Shown: positions 49,954 through 58,246 of the stretch, in pieces | Layout: the number at the start of each line of letters is the position of its first letter | Position numbering within the stretch: the stretch's first letter is position 1 | NCBI RefSeq assembly: GCF_020080045.1 | Contig: NZ_CP083451.1 | Location: 2,356,001 to 2,420,000 of the forward strand | DNA: 64,000 nt | Direction of reading: 5' to 3' | From: Comamonas odontotermitis | Lineage (GTDB): Bacteria > Pseudomonadota > Gammaproteobacteria > Burkholderiales > Burkholderiaceae_C | The notes under the pieces: model-generated | The model's database searches: none | What the model saw: the letters and a program-made list of their open reading frames with translations, nothing else | Told to the model about the DNA's origin: nothing | Translations under genes and position numbers: made by a program

Positions 49954-50979
49954 TCATGGATCTACCACGCCGTTTTCCAGCTGTGAAGTGAGCCACTGGC
50001 CCATGCTATCCCATAACTTCTGCTCATCAGGTAGCTTGTTAGCGTGCACCTCAACCTCCAGAGTCGAGGAAATCTTCAATTCTTGACCGCGCACCTTGCT
50101 ACCGTCTTCAAGCTCTAGTTTCACCTGATCGGCCTCAATGTCTCGTAGGGCAACACCTAGCATGTCCATAAGTGCGACTGCATCTTGCCCCTTAGATCGC
50201 TTGTAAGAAGGATAGCGAATCTCTATCCATAGTTCGAGATTTCCATCAAACACGCCGTCCAATCCTAACTTCTCAAATGATTCTTCGTCATTGAAGTAGC
50301 TTTTAAGCATGTCCATCACTGGCCCAACCGGCCTAAATTTTGTCGCTGACTTCGCAGGCTTCTGGCCTCCTTTTTGGCTCTTGACGCCAAAACTCTGGTC
50401 TGCTTGCATCTCCACCTCAGCCATCATGGGCTGGCCAAATGCAATCTTCTTAACATGCGAACGTTTAATTTTTTCCTTTGTTGCCTTCTGAGCCTCATCC
50501 GACAATGCAAAAGAGGATGTAGCAGGCAATTGATTTGTCCGCTCTTTCAGGAGCCAACTCAAGTGCGCCTCTAGGCCAGCTGCGCGCAAAGACGCGCTCT
50601 GAACAAGCGCAACATGATTGCCATGTATAGCAAAATACACAACACCAGGAACAAACTGCTGCTGGACTCCGCCCTTCTTTGCGGGGGCCAACATGCTCAA
50701 GCGGAGACTCGCGGCAGACGGATCGTCTTCTATGACCGGCTGCGAGGCGCCTCGCTCAAAGGCTGTCAAGTATCCGCACAAACATCTATTGAGCGTTGCA
50801 TGGTGTCCGATGCACCTCAATTCAGTACTTTGCGGGTTGAGAGGCTCCAATCTGTCAGCTGGCTTTGATTTTACTGACAAGGCAGCCGCCACCAATTGCT
50901 GCAATGTTTGTCCATTTTTCGGGCTAATTACGCATCTCCGGTAACTGATGGTGCGCAGAATGCTTGCTTTGGTGGCCAA
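49954..50979 (-). CDS. Hypothetical protein, 341 aa, possible RexA-like sensor
   Basis: A soluble protein of two parts. The N-terminal part contains TLQQLVAAALSVKSKPADRL and a beta-meander around GVVYFAIHGNHVALVQSASL then RAAGLEAHLSWLL. The C-terminal part includes a Lys-rich linker and VMDMLKSYFNDEESFEKLGL, LELWIEIRYPSYKRSK and KISSTLEVEVHANKLPDEQK. The start is TTG with GGAG seven bases before it, so a low expression level is likely. RexA of lambda has a similar plan ('f.veg..igf....gp...dl..fL') but I cannot claim homology. It is followed by a four-TM protein, the rexA-rexB order. Confidence 0.6.
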   Translation of the reverse strand: MATKASILRTISYRRCVISPKNGQTLQQLVAAALSVKSKPADRLEPLNPQSTELRCIGHHATLNRCLCGYLTAFERGASQPVIEDDPSAASLRLSMLAPAKKGGVQQQFVPGVVYFAIHGNHVALVQSASLRAAGLEAHLSWLLKERTNQLPATSSFALSDEAQKATKEKIKRSHVKKIAFGQPMMAEVEMQADQSFGVKSQKGGQKPAKSATKFRPVGPVMDMLKSYFNDEESFEKLGLDGVFDGNLELWIEIRYPSYKRSKGQDAVALMDMLGVALRDIEADQVKLELEDGSKVRGQELKISSTLEVEVHANKLPDEQKLWDSMGQWLTSQLENGVVDP

Positions 50980-51115
50980 CGTTTGCTCCGACGTTTATGA
51001 GGAATCCGAAGACTGTCAGTGACAGTCCCTGCAACGCCATGTTACACAGTAGCCATGAGCAAAATTTGCTTACCCCACACTCATAGTCGATCTCTATTTA
51101 AGTTACGAAATTTCT

Positions 51116-53353
51116 CTATCTGCTAGCGACCGCCCACCCGCCCGGCACCTGCACGACCTTCTTGCGCTGGCGGAGACCGGCCATCTCTGCGTCCAATCTG
51201 CGGGAGTAGACCGGCTGCTCAGACTGGGCCGACTGCGTGGCGGCGTTTAGGGCGATTGCGGGGGTCGCTGGGTTCAGTTGGGTGCGCTGGGCTGCCGACT
51301 TCACGAATCCTGGATTGGTCATCACACTTGCGAGGCCTCTGCCAAGTACTGGAGTGGCCGCAATTCCCATCAGCATCGGAATGTTCCCAGAGGCAATAGC
51401 TCCGGCGAGTCCAGATCCCATCCCAATCAGCGACGTTTGGCGTGCTGTGCCGCTAGGATTTGCAAACACCTGAGCACCATCACGACGAAGAGATGCCATC
51501 CGGCCCATGGTCTCGATGCGCTGGCGAAGGCCGGGCATGCCGGAGTTGGCGAACAGAGCGTTGCGCGCTGGGGCGGACATTGCCGCCAAATTGGTCAGGA
51601 AGGTCTCAGGACTGAAAGCCGAGCCCATCTCATCCTGAGCCGAGTTCCGAGCGCGGCCTAAGCGTTGGAGCACAGCTGCAGTGACCTCGCGGCGGTTTTC
51701 GTCGGGCATGGACTTCATCAACCGTTGAATCTGGGTTCCACCGTCGGCCAGGCCACTGGTTGCAGCCTTGAAAATCTTCTCAGGTGCATCGCGGTTGACG
51801 ATGCCCTCAAGCTGCTCCAATCGCTGGATGCTGGATTTGGTGTACTGGTTTGCACGGCTCCAGGCTTGCTGAGCCTTTGGGCCTACCTGTTCTGCTGCTC
51901 CACCCAAATCATCGCTCAGAGCGCTGTACAAAGCTCTCCATTTCGAGCGCGGAACATCTGCCACCAGCGAGTTGTCAGCAATCTCTTGACCAACCATGGT
52001 GCGCAGCTTCTGCACCGCCTGATAAGGCAGTTGACCAGGCTGAGGCGCAACACCCATGCCCTGCATGCCGGGGTTGACCCGTCCCTGGGCAAAGCTGTCC
52101 AGATCCTTAAGGAAGGCCTGCTCGATGCTGCCGATCTTGGAGTTTTTGAAGAATCTCGACAGACTAGGCGCGCCCGCAATGCCTTCGTTCAGCGCGGCCA
52201 GCGCATCCCTGGTGCGGTCAACCTGAACTGGTGTTTGCGCAGGGATGAACTCGTCCAACTTGCCATACAGATTTTTCTGGACGGTTTTCACGTTGTTCTT
52301 GAATGTGTCCACGCCCTTGGCAATCGCCTCGCCCGCGCCCCAGCCGTTGGCATTCGGAGCCAGCTTGTTGGTAATGTCGTCTACGGCATCCTGCAGGGCC
52401 TTCGCTTGAATTTCTCCACGGCGGGCCATAAAACCGGAGCTACCAGGAACACTGGACAGCCCCGTTTCTGCAGCTTGGATTGCACGGGACTGGGTAGCTT
52501 GACCCAGGGTTGGGGTAATCCCCGCGGCCTTTTCGAAAGTGTCGATGTTGTCAGCCATTTGCTGCCGGCCAGCCTCTCCGCCGCGAACCGCGCCACGAAG
52601 TGCAGCCTTGCCTGCGAAACTGCCAACCGTTGGTGCCAGCCCCCCAGCCAAACCGGCAACCATCTGAGCCACCTCCCCACCACCATTCTCGCGCGTAATG
52701 CCTGATGCAGCACCAGAGGCAGCGCCGCTGACGGCTTGTAACTTCGGCGCCTCCATCAGCATGCCGCCAACGCCCTGCGCTACAGAGCCTGCACTCTTTG
52801 CAAGGAGTGGCCCTGCACCGAAAACTCCCGCAAGTGCGCCGGCACCGCCCTCCGCCACGTCTTGTGCAATGCGCTCACTGGCAGTCTCTGGCTGCGGTAG
52901 CCCTGCATGGGTCGCCAGATTGCCCGTTGCCTCCTTGAGCATCTGCAGGCGCGGCCCGTTGCCCTCGCCCATCACGGCGTCGACCGCTGCGTTCAGTGGC
53001 TTAGCGATCAGGTTGTCAGTGACCATCCCGGGAACGCTGGCCAGACCTTGCGCAAGACTTCGCACACCCAGGCCCAGGCCACGGGCCACCTTGTCGCCCA
53101 TGGATGCTTCCTCTACAGGTGGAGCATTCCGAGGCTTCAGGCCAGCAAGCAGCTCCTCGTTCGACATTTTTGAATAGTCCGGGCCGGCGGCTGTAGCTGG
53201 AGCAGCCGAAACACCTGGGGTCGTCGCTGGTTGCTGGACCGATGGCGTAGGAGCCTGGGATGTTGCAGGCCCAACAGCAGGTGCTGGGTTACGGGGAGGC
53301 AGGGAGGCCAGCAGCTCATCGTTGCTCATTGAAGAGTAATCAGGTGCTGCCAT
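51116..53353 (-). CDS. Ejection/internal virion-type protein, 745 aa
   Basis: A large Ala/Gly-rich protein. The N-terminus carries two copies of a short motif DYSxMSNxELLAxLxPRN (residues about 5-22 and 59-77) joined by a Pro/Ala/Thr linker. The middle has long weakly hydrophobic helices (AVSGAASGAASGITRENGGG, LAGGLAPTVGSFAGKAALRG). The C-terminal part is helical (ALFANSGMPGLRQRIETMGR, AQRTQLNPATPAIALNAATQ). This composition is typical of pilot/ejection proteins of short-tailed phages that are stored in the capsid and enter the cell with DNA. No lytic transglycosylase motif was seen. Confidence 0.7.
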   Translation of the reverse strand: MAAPDYSSMSNDELLASLPPRNPAPAVGPATSQAPTPSVQQPATTPGVSAAPATAAGPDYSKMSNEELLAGLKPRNAPPVEEASMGDKVARGLGLGVRSLAQGLASVPGMVTDNLIAKPLNAAVDAVMGEGNGPRLQMLKEATGNLATHAGLPQPETASERIAQDVAEGGAGALAGVFGAGPLLAKSAGSVAQGVGGMLMEAPKLQAVSGAASGAASGITRENGGGEVAQMVAGLAGGLAPTVGSFAGKAALRGAVRGGEAGRQQMADNIDTFEKAAGITPTLGQATQSRAIQAAETGLSSVPGSSGFMARRGEIQAKALQDAVDDITNKLAPNANGWGAGEAIAKGVDTFKNNVKTVQKNLYGKLDEFIPAQTPVQVDRTRDALAALNEGIAGAPSLSRFFKNSKIGSIEQAFLKDLDSFAQGRVNPGMQGMGVAPQPGQLPYQAVQKLRTMVGQEIADNSLVADVPRSKWRALYSALSDDLGGAAEQVGPKAQQAWSRANQYTKSSIQRLEQLEGIVNRDAPEKIFKAATSGLADGGTQIQRLMKSMPDENRREVTAAVLQRLGRARNSAQDEMGSAFSPETFLTNLAAMSAPARNALFANSGMPGLRQRIETMGRMASLRRDGAQVFANPSGTARQTSLIGMGSGLAGAIASGNIPMLMGIAATPVLGRGLASVMTNPGFVKSAAQRTQLNPATPAIALNAATQSAQSEQPVYSRRLDAEMAGLRQRKKVVQVPGGWAVASR

Positions 53354-53354
53354 C

Positions 53355-54899
53355 TCAATACCCCATTTCTTTCAGACGTGCCGCCAAGGCAGGATCAGAT
53401 GCCGCGCGCCGTTGAAGCTCTGTGACTTGAGCATTCCCGGTGTTGGCTGCTACTGCTGCATTGCCAGCACCCACCACCTGACCAATTCGCTGCTCTGAAT
53501 TAGGCACTTCTGCCTTGATGCCAGCCGTGGCGATGGCCCGGTTTTTCAGCTTCTGATCGATTACCTCAGGGGAGTCACCTGGCTGCGGAAAGTACTGCTG
53601 GCGGGCATTGGCAAACTCACCGTCGCTGATTGCAGCCCCGGATTCACGGCGCAGCACAGCGTTGATGAAGTCCCGCTGGCTCTGCTCGACCTTCTGCTGC
53701 TCTGCACTTTGCGTCCAATTTGCAGCTGCACCCATACCGACGGCATCAGCTGCACGCTTGAATAGCCCAGGCTGGTTTACGCCTTGATTGGCCAGATCCG
53801 ATAGCGTCTTGTCGGCCTCCTGCATACGGCTGCCGAACTGCAGCGCCTTGGACTGGACATCATTGAGCGGCGCTTGACTCTTGTCCGCTGGCCCACCAGG
53901 GATCGCCTCTAGCCCGCCGCTGGTATTGAACCGATAGCCTGCAGGAGCATTTGCACGGCTGGCAGCTGCCGCCCTCTCCTTGGCCGCTTCAATGGATCCC
54001 AGAGCATCAATCATGGAGCGCTGCATGCCAGAGTCTGCTGCAATGTTCGCCTTCTGCAGCTCCGTCTGGTTCGCCTGCTGGCCCAACATGGCCTGCACCA
54101 AAGAGCGCTGCTGGTTACCCTGCTGCTCCATCCCCTCCCGCTGCAGGCCTGCGTTGACCTGGTTGGTAGCCATATCGAGGCGTGGTTGTTCCGCCCGGGC
54201 CGACAGATCCGCGCGGGCGGCATCCTGGAAGGCCGCTTGGGCGAGTGAGGGCCCATTGATCCGGCCACGACGGGAATCAAATGCGCCGCCGTTGTTCGTG
54301 ATCGAGCTGGCAGATACCTCCAAGTTGCGCAGATTGTTGCGAGCTTCCCAGTCATTGCCGCTGTGAGCTACCTGTGGTGCATTGAACTGCGGTACCTGTT
54401 GCTGCGGCTGCATGCTGAACGCCCGGTCGATCAGAGACTGGCCGGCAGGAGGCTTTGCGGCTGCAGGAGGAGTGTCAAAAGCCCGCGCAACCAGCCCGCC
54501 ACCCATGCCAGGAGAGCCTGGACTTGCACCATTTATTGAGACATCGCCTCCCACGTTTCCACCGCTGTAGGTATTCGTGGTCGGGTCGAAGCTCACCTTG
54601 TTGGACTGTGGAGTCCCTGCAAAAGCACGGCTCACCAGCGAATCTTGAACGGGCGCAGGCGCTTGGGGGTTTGCAACGCCACTATTGGTGACGTTTCGCT
54701 GCAATGGGCCTGCTACAGGGCTGGCAGCTGGAGTCGTTGCAGGGGCTGAGGGAGGCTTTGGAGGCGAGGCCATAGCCACCTGCACCATTCCAGGCTTAGA
54801 GGCTGCCGCAGCATCTCCGAACGAGTTTGGCCGCGGCGCTCGATAGTCATCCATTGGGATCTGATCAATAAGACTCTGGCGTTGATCATTCGTTGCCAT
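53355..54899 (-). CDS. Ejection-type virion protein with SLIDxIP motif, 514 aa
   Basis: Starts MATNDQRQSLIDQIPMDDYR. The first 150 residues are low-complexity linker interrupted by short segments SLVSRAFAG, LVARAFDTPP and SLIDRAFSMQ that resemble the N-terminal motif. The remainder is helical (QAAFQDAARADLSARAEQPR, ANQTELQKANIAADSGMQRS, NAVLRRESGAAISDGEFANA). The block RRESGAAISDGEF also occurs in proteins of internal virion type. A phage late motif lies 51 bases upstream. Confidence 0.7.
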   Translation of the reverse strand: MATNDQRQSLIDQIPMDDYRAPRPNSFGDAAAASKPGMVQVAMASPPKPPSAPATTPAASPVAGPLQRNVTNSGVANPQAPAPVQDSLVSRAFAGTPQSNKVSFDPTTNTYSGGNVGGDVSINGASPGSPGMGGGLVARAFDTPPAAAKPPAGQSLIDRAFSMQPQQQVPQFNAPQVAHSGNDWEARNNLRNLEVSASSITNNGGAFDSRRGRINGPSLAQAAFQDAARADLSARAEQPRLDMATNQVNAGLQREGMEQQGNQQRSLVQAMLGQQANQTELQKANIAADSGMQRSMIDALGSIEAAKERAAAASRANAPAGYRFNTSGGLEAIPGGPADKSQAPLNDVQSKALQFGSRMQEADKTLSDLANQGVNQPGLFKRAADAVGMGAAANWTQSAEQQKVEQSQRDFINAVLRRESGAAISDGEFANARQQYFPQPGDSPEVIDQKLKNRAIATAGIKAEVPNSEQRIGQVVGAGNAAVAANTGNAQVTELQRRAASDPALAARLKEMGY

Positions 54900-54950
54900 T
54901 CCTGCACCTCTAATAGTTCAGATTGCAGTGTCTACAGAGGAGGGATTTAC

Positions 54951-54971
54951 GTCTAACCCTGTAGGGGGTAC
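54951..54971 (-). promoter_or_regulatory. Phage late motif, site E
   Basis: Minus strand GTACCCCCTACAGGGTTAGA ending in C; 51 bases upstream of the start of the 514-residue gene, within a 208-base gap. Confidence 0.65.
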
Positions 54972-55091
54972 AATATTGACACCGTGTCCCAGACAGGCAG
55001 TGCTAGCTAGGTTGTGCAGTGTTAATGGCAGTTCGCAAGGACTGTGAAAGTACGAGAGGTGGAAATCGGCGCCACCCCCTCCTAGAAGGCC

Positions 55092-55125
55092 CGCAAAGCC
55101 CCGATTGCTAACGCTTCGGGGTTTT
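55092..55125. terminator. Hairpin terminator after the 299-residue gene
   Basis: AGCCCCG ... CGGGGTTTTG forms a stem-loop overlapping the stop codon. The T-run is better on the plus strand; on the minus strand (gene direction) only CTTT follows, so it may be a partial terminator, or the end of a plus-strand transcript from the gap. Confidence 0.5.
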
Positions 55126-56007
55126 GTCGTTTCTGGCCCTCAATCCCTCAGGAACCACTGTGCGGACCTCATAGCCGCTCTCTGTCTGCTGCAAGGGCAT
55201 GCGTGCATCGAAGGTACGGCCAGATACCGGATCTCTCACGCCAGAATTCAAAAGCGATGGATTCTGCGCCTGCTTGGCCACGTTCAAGTCTGGGCGCGCA
55301 CGATTGGCCATTGCCATTTCTGCAAACTTAGTCACGTCTGCTGGTTCAAAGCCGTCTTTGTTGATACGACCAGCCAAGAGATGCTCTGTAGCGGCATCAG
55401 TCATGTGCACATCGCGTGTTGGCGCTTCTTTCCCGAAAAGCTGGCTCAAGCCTTTAGCCTGCCCTTCAGTCACATCCCCCAGCCGATAAGTCCCGCTCCC
55501 CTTTCCAGCAGTCAGGTCAGCCAACAACCGAGTCTTCCCCTCTGGGGACATGGCCGCCATCATGGCGAGACTCTTGGGCAATGCCGCTGGGGTAGCGAGA
55601 TTGGCAAGAAGCTCTGCAGCAGGCCGACGCTCAGTGGAGATTGCACCAACATCCTCAAGCTTCTTACCAATCCATTCTGAACCGGCTACTGGAGCAGGAT
55701 GCTGGTATCCCATAGGGGCCATCGCCATGGCAGTCACATCTACGGGCGCACCGGCCAAGGAAGCCAGGCTGCGCCCAGCGAGATCTCGAATGCCAGATGC
55801 GACTTGAGGCGAGGTGGCTTTTTCCACCTCATTGGCAAAAGCCGCGTCGATCAGGGAGCGCGCAGGCGCTCTCGGCGCCGCATTGCTTTGGCCAGCGCCA
55901 AACAGACGCGCAACAAGTCCATCCGGAACGGGTGCTTGCGCCTGAGGCGAAGCATAGTTGTCGAACGGAATGGAGTCGATGAGGCTGCGAGGTGGGTTGG
56001 AAGCCAT
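55108..56007 (-). CDS. Virion-associated protein with SLIDxIP motif, possible C-terminal nuclease-like domain, 299 aa
   Basis: Starts MASNPPRSLIDSIPFDNYAS, almost the same N-terminal tag as the next protein (SLIDQIPMDDY). It then has GLVARLFGAG and RSLIDAAFAN, two further copies of the RAF-type tag. A hydrophobic/helical middle follows. The last 110 residues (GTYRLGDVTEGQAKGL ... DVHMTDAATEHLLAGRINKD ... VRDPVSGRTFDARMPLQQTE) have the strand/helix look of small phage-borne RNase-like or ART-like domains, but no catalytic residue can be assigned with confidence. It is likely delivered with the DNA. Confidence 0.6.
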   Translation of the reverse strand: MASNPPRSLIDSIPFDNYASPQAQAPVPDGLVARLFGAGQSNAAPRAPARSLIDAAFANEVEKATSPQVASGIRDLAGRSLASLAGAPVDVTAMAMAPMGYQHPAPVAGSEWIGKKLEDVGAISTERRPAAELLANLATPAALPKSLAMMAAMSPEGKTRLLADLTAGKGSGTYRLGDVTEGQAKGLSQLFGKEAPTRDVHMTDAATEHLLAGRINKDGFEPADVTKFAEMAMANRARPDLNVAKQAQNPSLLNSGVRDPVSGRTFDARMPLQQTESGYEVRTVVPEGLRARNDKTPKR

Positions 56008-56014
56008 GTGAACC

Positions 56015-56662
56015 TTATGCGATTGGTCCAGGCATCAATCCATCGCCCTGGCGTACCCAGGTTTCGTTACGGCCGCTGGACTTGCGCCCAAACTCGGCTT
56101 CGAAGTTGGCAAGGGCAAAGGCAGCCTTGGATGGGTCAAAGAGATCAGAATCGGTCTGGCTGTAGACCTTGTAGAGCATCCATTCGACTAGGGCGGGATG
56201 CATCTCAGGGCGGATTTCCGGCGAATCGTTGGTGAGGCTTGCCAAGCGCTTAGAAGGAAGCAGCTGCAGTGTCAGGCGAATGCTACAGTCCACATCCGGC
56301 CTAGGCCAAAGATTGAGCTTGCTGGTATTGATTCCCGAGACCAAATACCGCGGCTGAGCGCGATTGCCATGGTCCTGCCAGCCACAGAAAATGGTGTCCA
56401 TCCCATCAGCGGTGATCCCCTCCAATGGCTGGCCACCAACAGATGCACGAATCACGCGAATGGCGTTCGCTGGCAAGGCCACATCTTCTGCACCAGCCTT
56501 TGCCTCAACAAAGACTGTTCCTACCAAGAGTTGCCCACGCCGGCATGCCTCCACCTGCGCCTCATTGGCGTAGATAGTCAGAAGCCCGTCATCGGCAAGG
56601 AATGGCTCACAAGAGTCCTTGCTCTGTGCACGATAGGCGGCGATCAGCTCTTGGAGATTCAT
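56015..56662 (-). CDS. Head-to-tail adaptor-like protein, 215 aa
   Basis: Starts MNLQELIAAYRAQSKDSCEP and continues with FLADDGLLTIYANEAQVEAC, a pattern of phage adaptor (connector) proteins in which N-terminal helices 'li..l...l.D....i.....in.aq..a' bind the portal. The C-terminal part contains HPALVEWMLYKVYSQTDSDL and AAFALANFEAEFG, the usual C-terminal helices. It lies between capsid genes and ejection-type genes as expected for such a protein. Confidence 0.7.
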   Translation of the reverse strand: MNLQELIAAYRAQSKDSCEPFLADDGLLTIYANEAQVEACRRGQLLVGTVFVEAKAGAEDVALPANAIRVIRASVGGQPLEGITADGMDTIFCGWQDHGNRAQPRYLVSGINTSKLNLWPRPDVDCSIRLTLQLLPSKRLASLTNDSPEIRPEMHPALVEWMLYKVYSQTDSDLFDPSKAAFALANFEAEFGRKSSGRNETWVRQGDGLMPGPIA

Positions 56663-56671
56663 GGCCGTGCC

Positions 56672-57130
56672 TTAGCGCGCCTCTGCCAGCACACCAGTCA
56701 ACCATGCGCCGCCGTTGGGGTTGGGGTCGCTCATGACGCTGAAGGGGAAACGCAGGCTGTGCATGGAACGCAACTTGTTGAAACCCTGCTCACCCAGGCG
56801 CTCGTCCAGGGTCTGAGCAAAGTCGGTACGCTTGGATCGGGCCAGAACCTCCACATACTTGCGCTTCACCTGGACGGGCTCACCTCGTGGAATGAACTGG
56901 TTGACGCCATTCACACCAACTTGAACAAGCAAAGGTTCATCAGCATTATTGGGAGGGTTGACCATGATGGTTACCCTCTCGTTCATGAACGCCTCCATAT
57001 CGATGGCCTTCTTCGGCATGGGCTTGTCGACCACATCGATACCTGCATGGCCTCCGATCTCGCCCACGGTGCGAATTTCCTCCGCCCCCAGGAATTGCGA
57101 GTCTGCATCGATTTGTTTGCGTGTTGCCAT
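56672..57130 (-). CDS. Phage structural protein downstream of the capsid gene, 152 aa
   Basis: Starts MATRKQIDADSQFLGAEEIR. The core MNERVTIMVNPPNNADEPLL with VQVGVNGVNQFIPRGEPVQV is beta-rich, and the C-terminus (RLGEQGFNKLRSMHSLRFPF, SVMSDPNPNG) is helical. Proteins with this 'v.Vn..pRG..v.v....v.vL..a' segment occur next to N4-gp56-type capsid genes in several phages and are of unknown structural role. Confidence 0.65.
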   Translation of the reverse strand: MATRKQIDADSQFLGAEEIRTVGEIGGHAGIDVVDKPMPKKAIDMEAFMNERVTIMVNPPNNADEPLLVQVGVNGVNQFIPRGEPVQVKRKYVEVLARSKRTDFAQTLDERLGEQGFNKLRSMHSLRFPFSVMSDPNPNGGAWLTGVLAEAR

Positions 57131-57149
57131 TGTGCTTGTCCAGTCAGTT

Positions 57150-57182
57150 GAAAATGCCCGGCACCCTCATGGAGCGCCGGGC
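57150..57182 (-). terminator. Terminator downstream of the major capsid gene
   Basis: On the minus strand GCCCGGCGCTCC-ATGA-GGGTGCCGGGC followed by ATTTTC, right after the capsid stop codon. Partial termination here would keep capsid mRNA more abundant than the downstream genes. Confidence 0.8.
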
Positions 57183-57189
57183 GTGCCCA

Positions 57190-58227
57190 TTACAGGGCGG
57201 AGACACCTGCCTCAATCAAGGCCATCCAGCCTTCGTTGAGCAGCGTGCACTGCATGTAGAACTTGGCGCCCACATAGCCGCGCTGGCCCAGGGGATCACT
57301 CTTGTCCTTCTGGCCAGGGGGGATGTAAGTGGGATCCACCGCATCGGAACCACGCAGAGCCAGTTGGCCCCAGGCATCCTCACCAACCACGATGAACGGA
57401 TATACGTCCACCTTGGTGGCTCCCATCAGGCCCGTGGAGCCGATGTCAGCACCTGCACCCAGATAGGGTGCCAGCTCAGGGCTGGTGATAAAGCGGAAGT
57501 TCTCGCAAGAGCCCAGTTCCTGCGCATGGACCGGCTTGCGGCTGCCATAGGCACTGACATGCACGAAGCCAGGCAGATCGCGGATATCAGCTTCTGCGTC
57601 CGAGTGCACGAACACCAGATAGCTGGCTTCCACCGGCTTGGTAGCGATATCCACGCTGGGGGCCAGAATGCCCGTCACACGCTTTGCGTGGTTCGCCTGC
57701 AGGTTGCGGCTGACCTTGCGCAAGGTGTTCAGAGAAATCTTGCCGTCCACCGTGGCACGGCTGGAGCCAGCGCCACCGTAGAACACGTTGGTGCAAGACT
57801 TGATGACACCATAGCGGATCATTTCACGCAGCAGGCCCACGCGCTCGCCGCACTGCTTCTTCATTTCAGCAGGCACGTCGTCTTCGTAGGTATCCACCAC
57901 CTGGTCGGTCAACTCATACAGGCAGCCGTACTGCTTGATGGTTGTGGTGATGTCCTGTGGCACCAGCGTGTCAGCTGCAGGCGTTACGCCTTCGGTCAAC
58001 TCGTGGGCAACGGCATCCACCACCGGGCGGTTACGCGTATTCCAGTCCGTATTTGCCGCGCCAAAAGGCAGGTAACGGCGGTAAACGACCGTACGGCCGT
58101 TGTTTTTGGGGATGGCACGCTGAACACCAGTGATGCCCAGCACTTCCACGCCAACAGCGTGCGCCAGGATCTCACCCTTCAGTTTGCCAATTCGCTCCGC
58201 TGGAGCAGTTGTCTTGAATTGAGCCAT
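57190..58227 (-). CDS. Major capsid protein, N4-gp56 family
   Basis: A 345-residue HK97-fold capsid protein of the N4-gp56 family. The N-terminus ERIGKLKGEILAHAVGVEVL, then NNGRTVVYRRYLPFGAANTD, EGVTPAADTLVPQDITTTIK-QYGCLYELTDQVVDTYED and the loop VFYGGAGSSRATVDGK are family blocks. The domain end has AYGSRKPVHAQELGSCENFR-FITSPELAPY and the P-domain VDVYPFIVVGEDAWGQLALR. Length and gene position, between scaffold and adaptor-like genes, fit. The gene has its own terminator. Confidence 0.9.
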   Translation of the reverse strand: MAQFKTTAPAERIGKLKGEILAHAVGVEVLGITGVQRAIPKNNGRTVVYRRYLPFGAANTDWNTRNRPVVDAVAHELTEGVTPAADTLVPQDITTTIKQYGCLYELTDQVVDTYEDDVPAEMKKQCGERVGLLREMIRYGVIKSCTNVFYGGAGSSRATVDGKISLNTLRKVSRNLQANHAKRVTGILAPSVDIATKPVEASYLVFVHSDAEADIRDLPGFVHVSAYGSRKPVHAQELGSCENFRFITSPELAPYLGAGADIGSTGLMGATKVDVYPFIVVGEDAWGQLALRGSDAVDPTYIPPGQKDKSDPLGQRGYVGAKFYMQCTLLNEGWMALIEAGVSAL

Positions 58228-58246
58228 GATTTAACTCCTTGTTGGG

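Noticed and set aside
51665..52705. 346-codon plus-strand ORF
   Set aside because: Antisense to the 745-residue ejection-type gene; biased composition.
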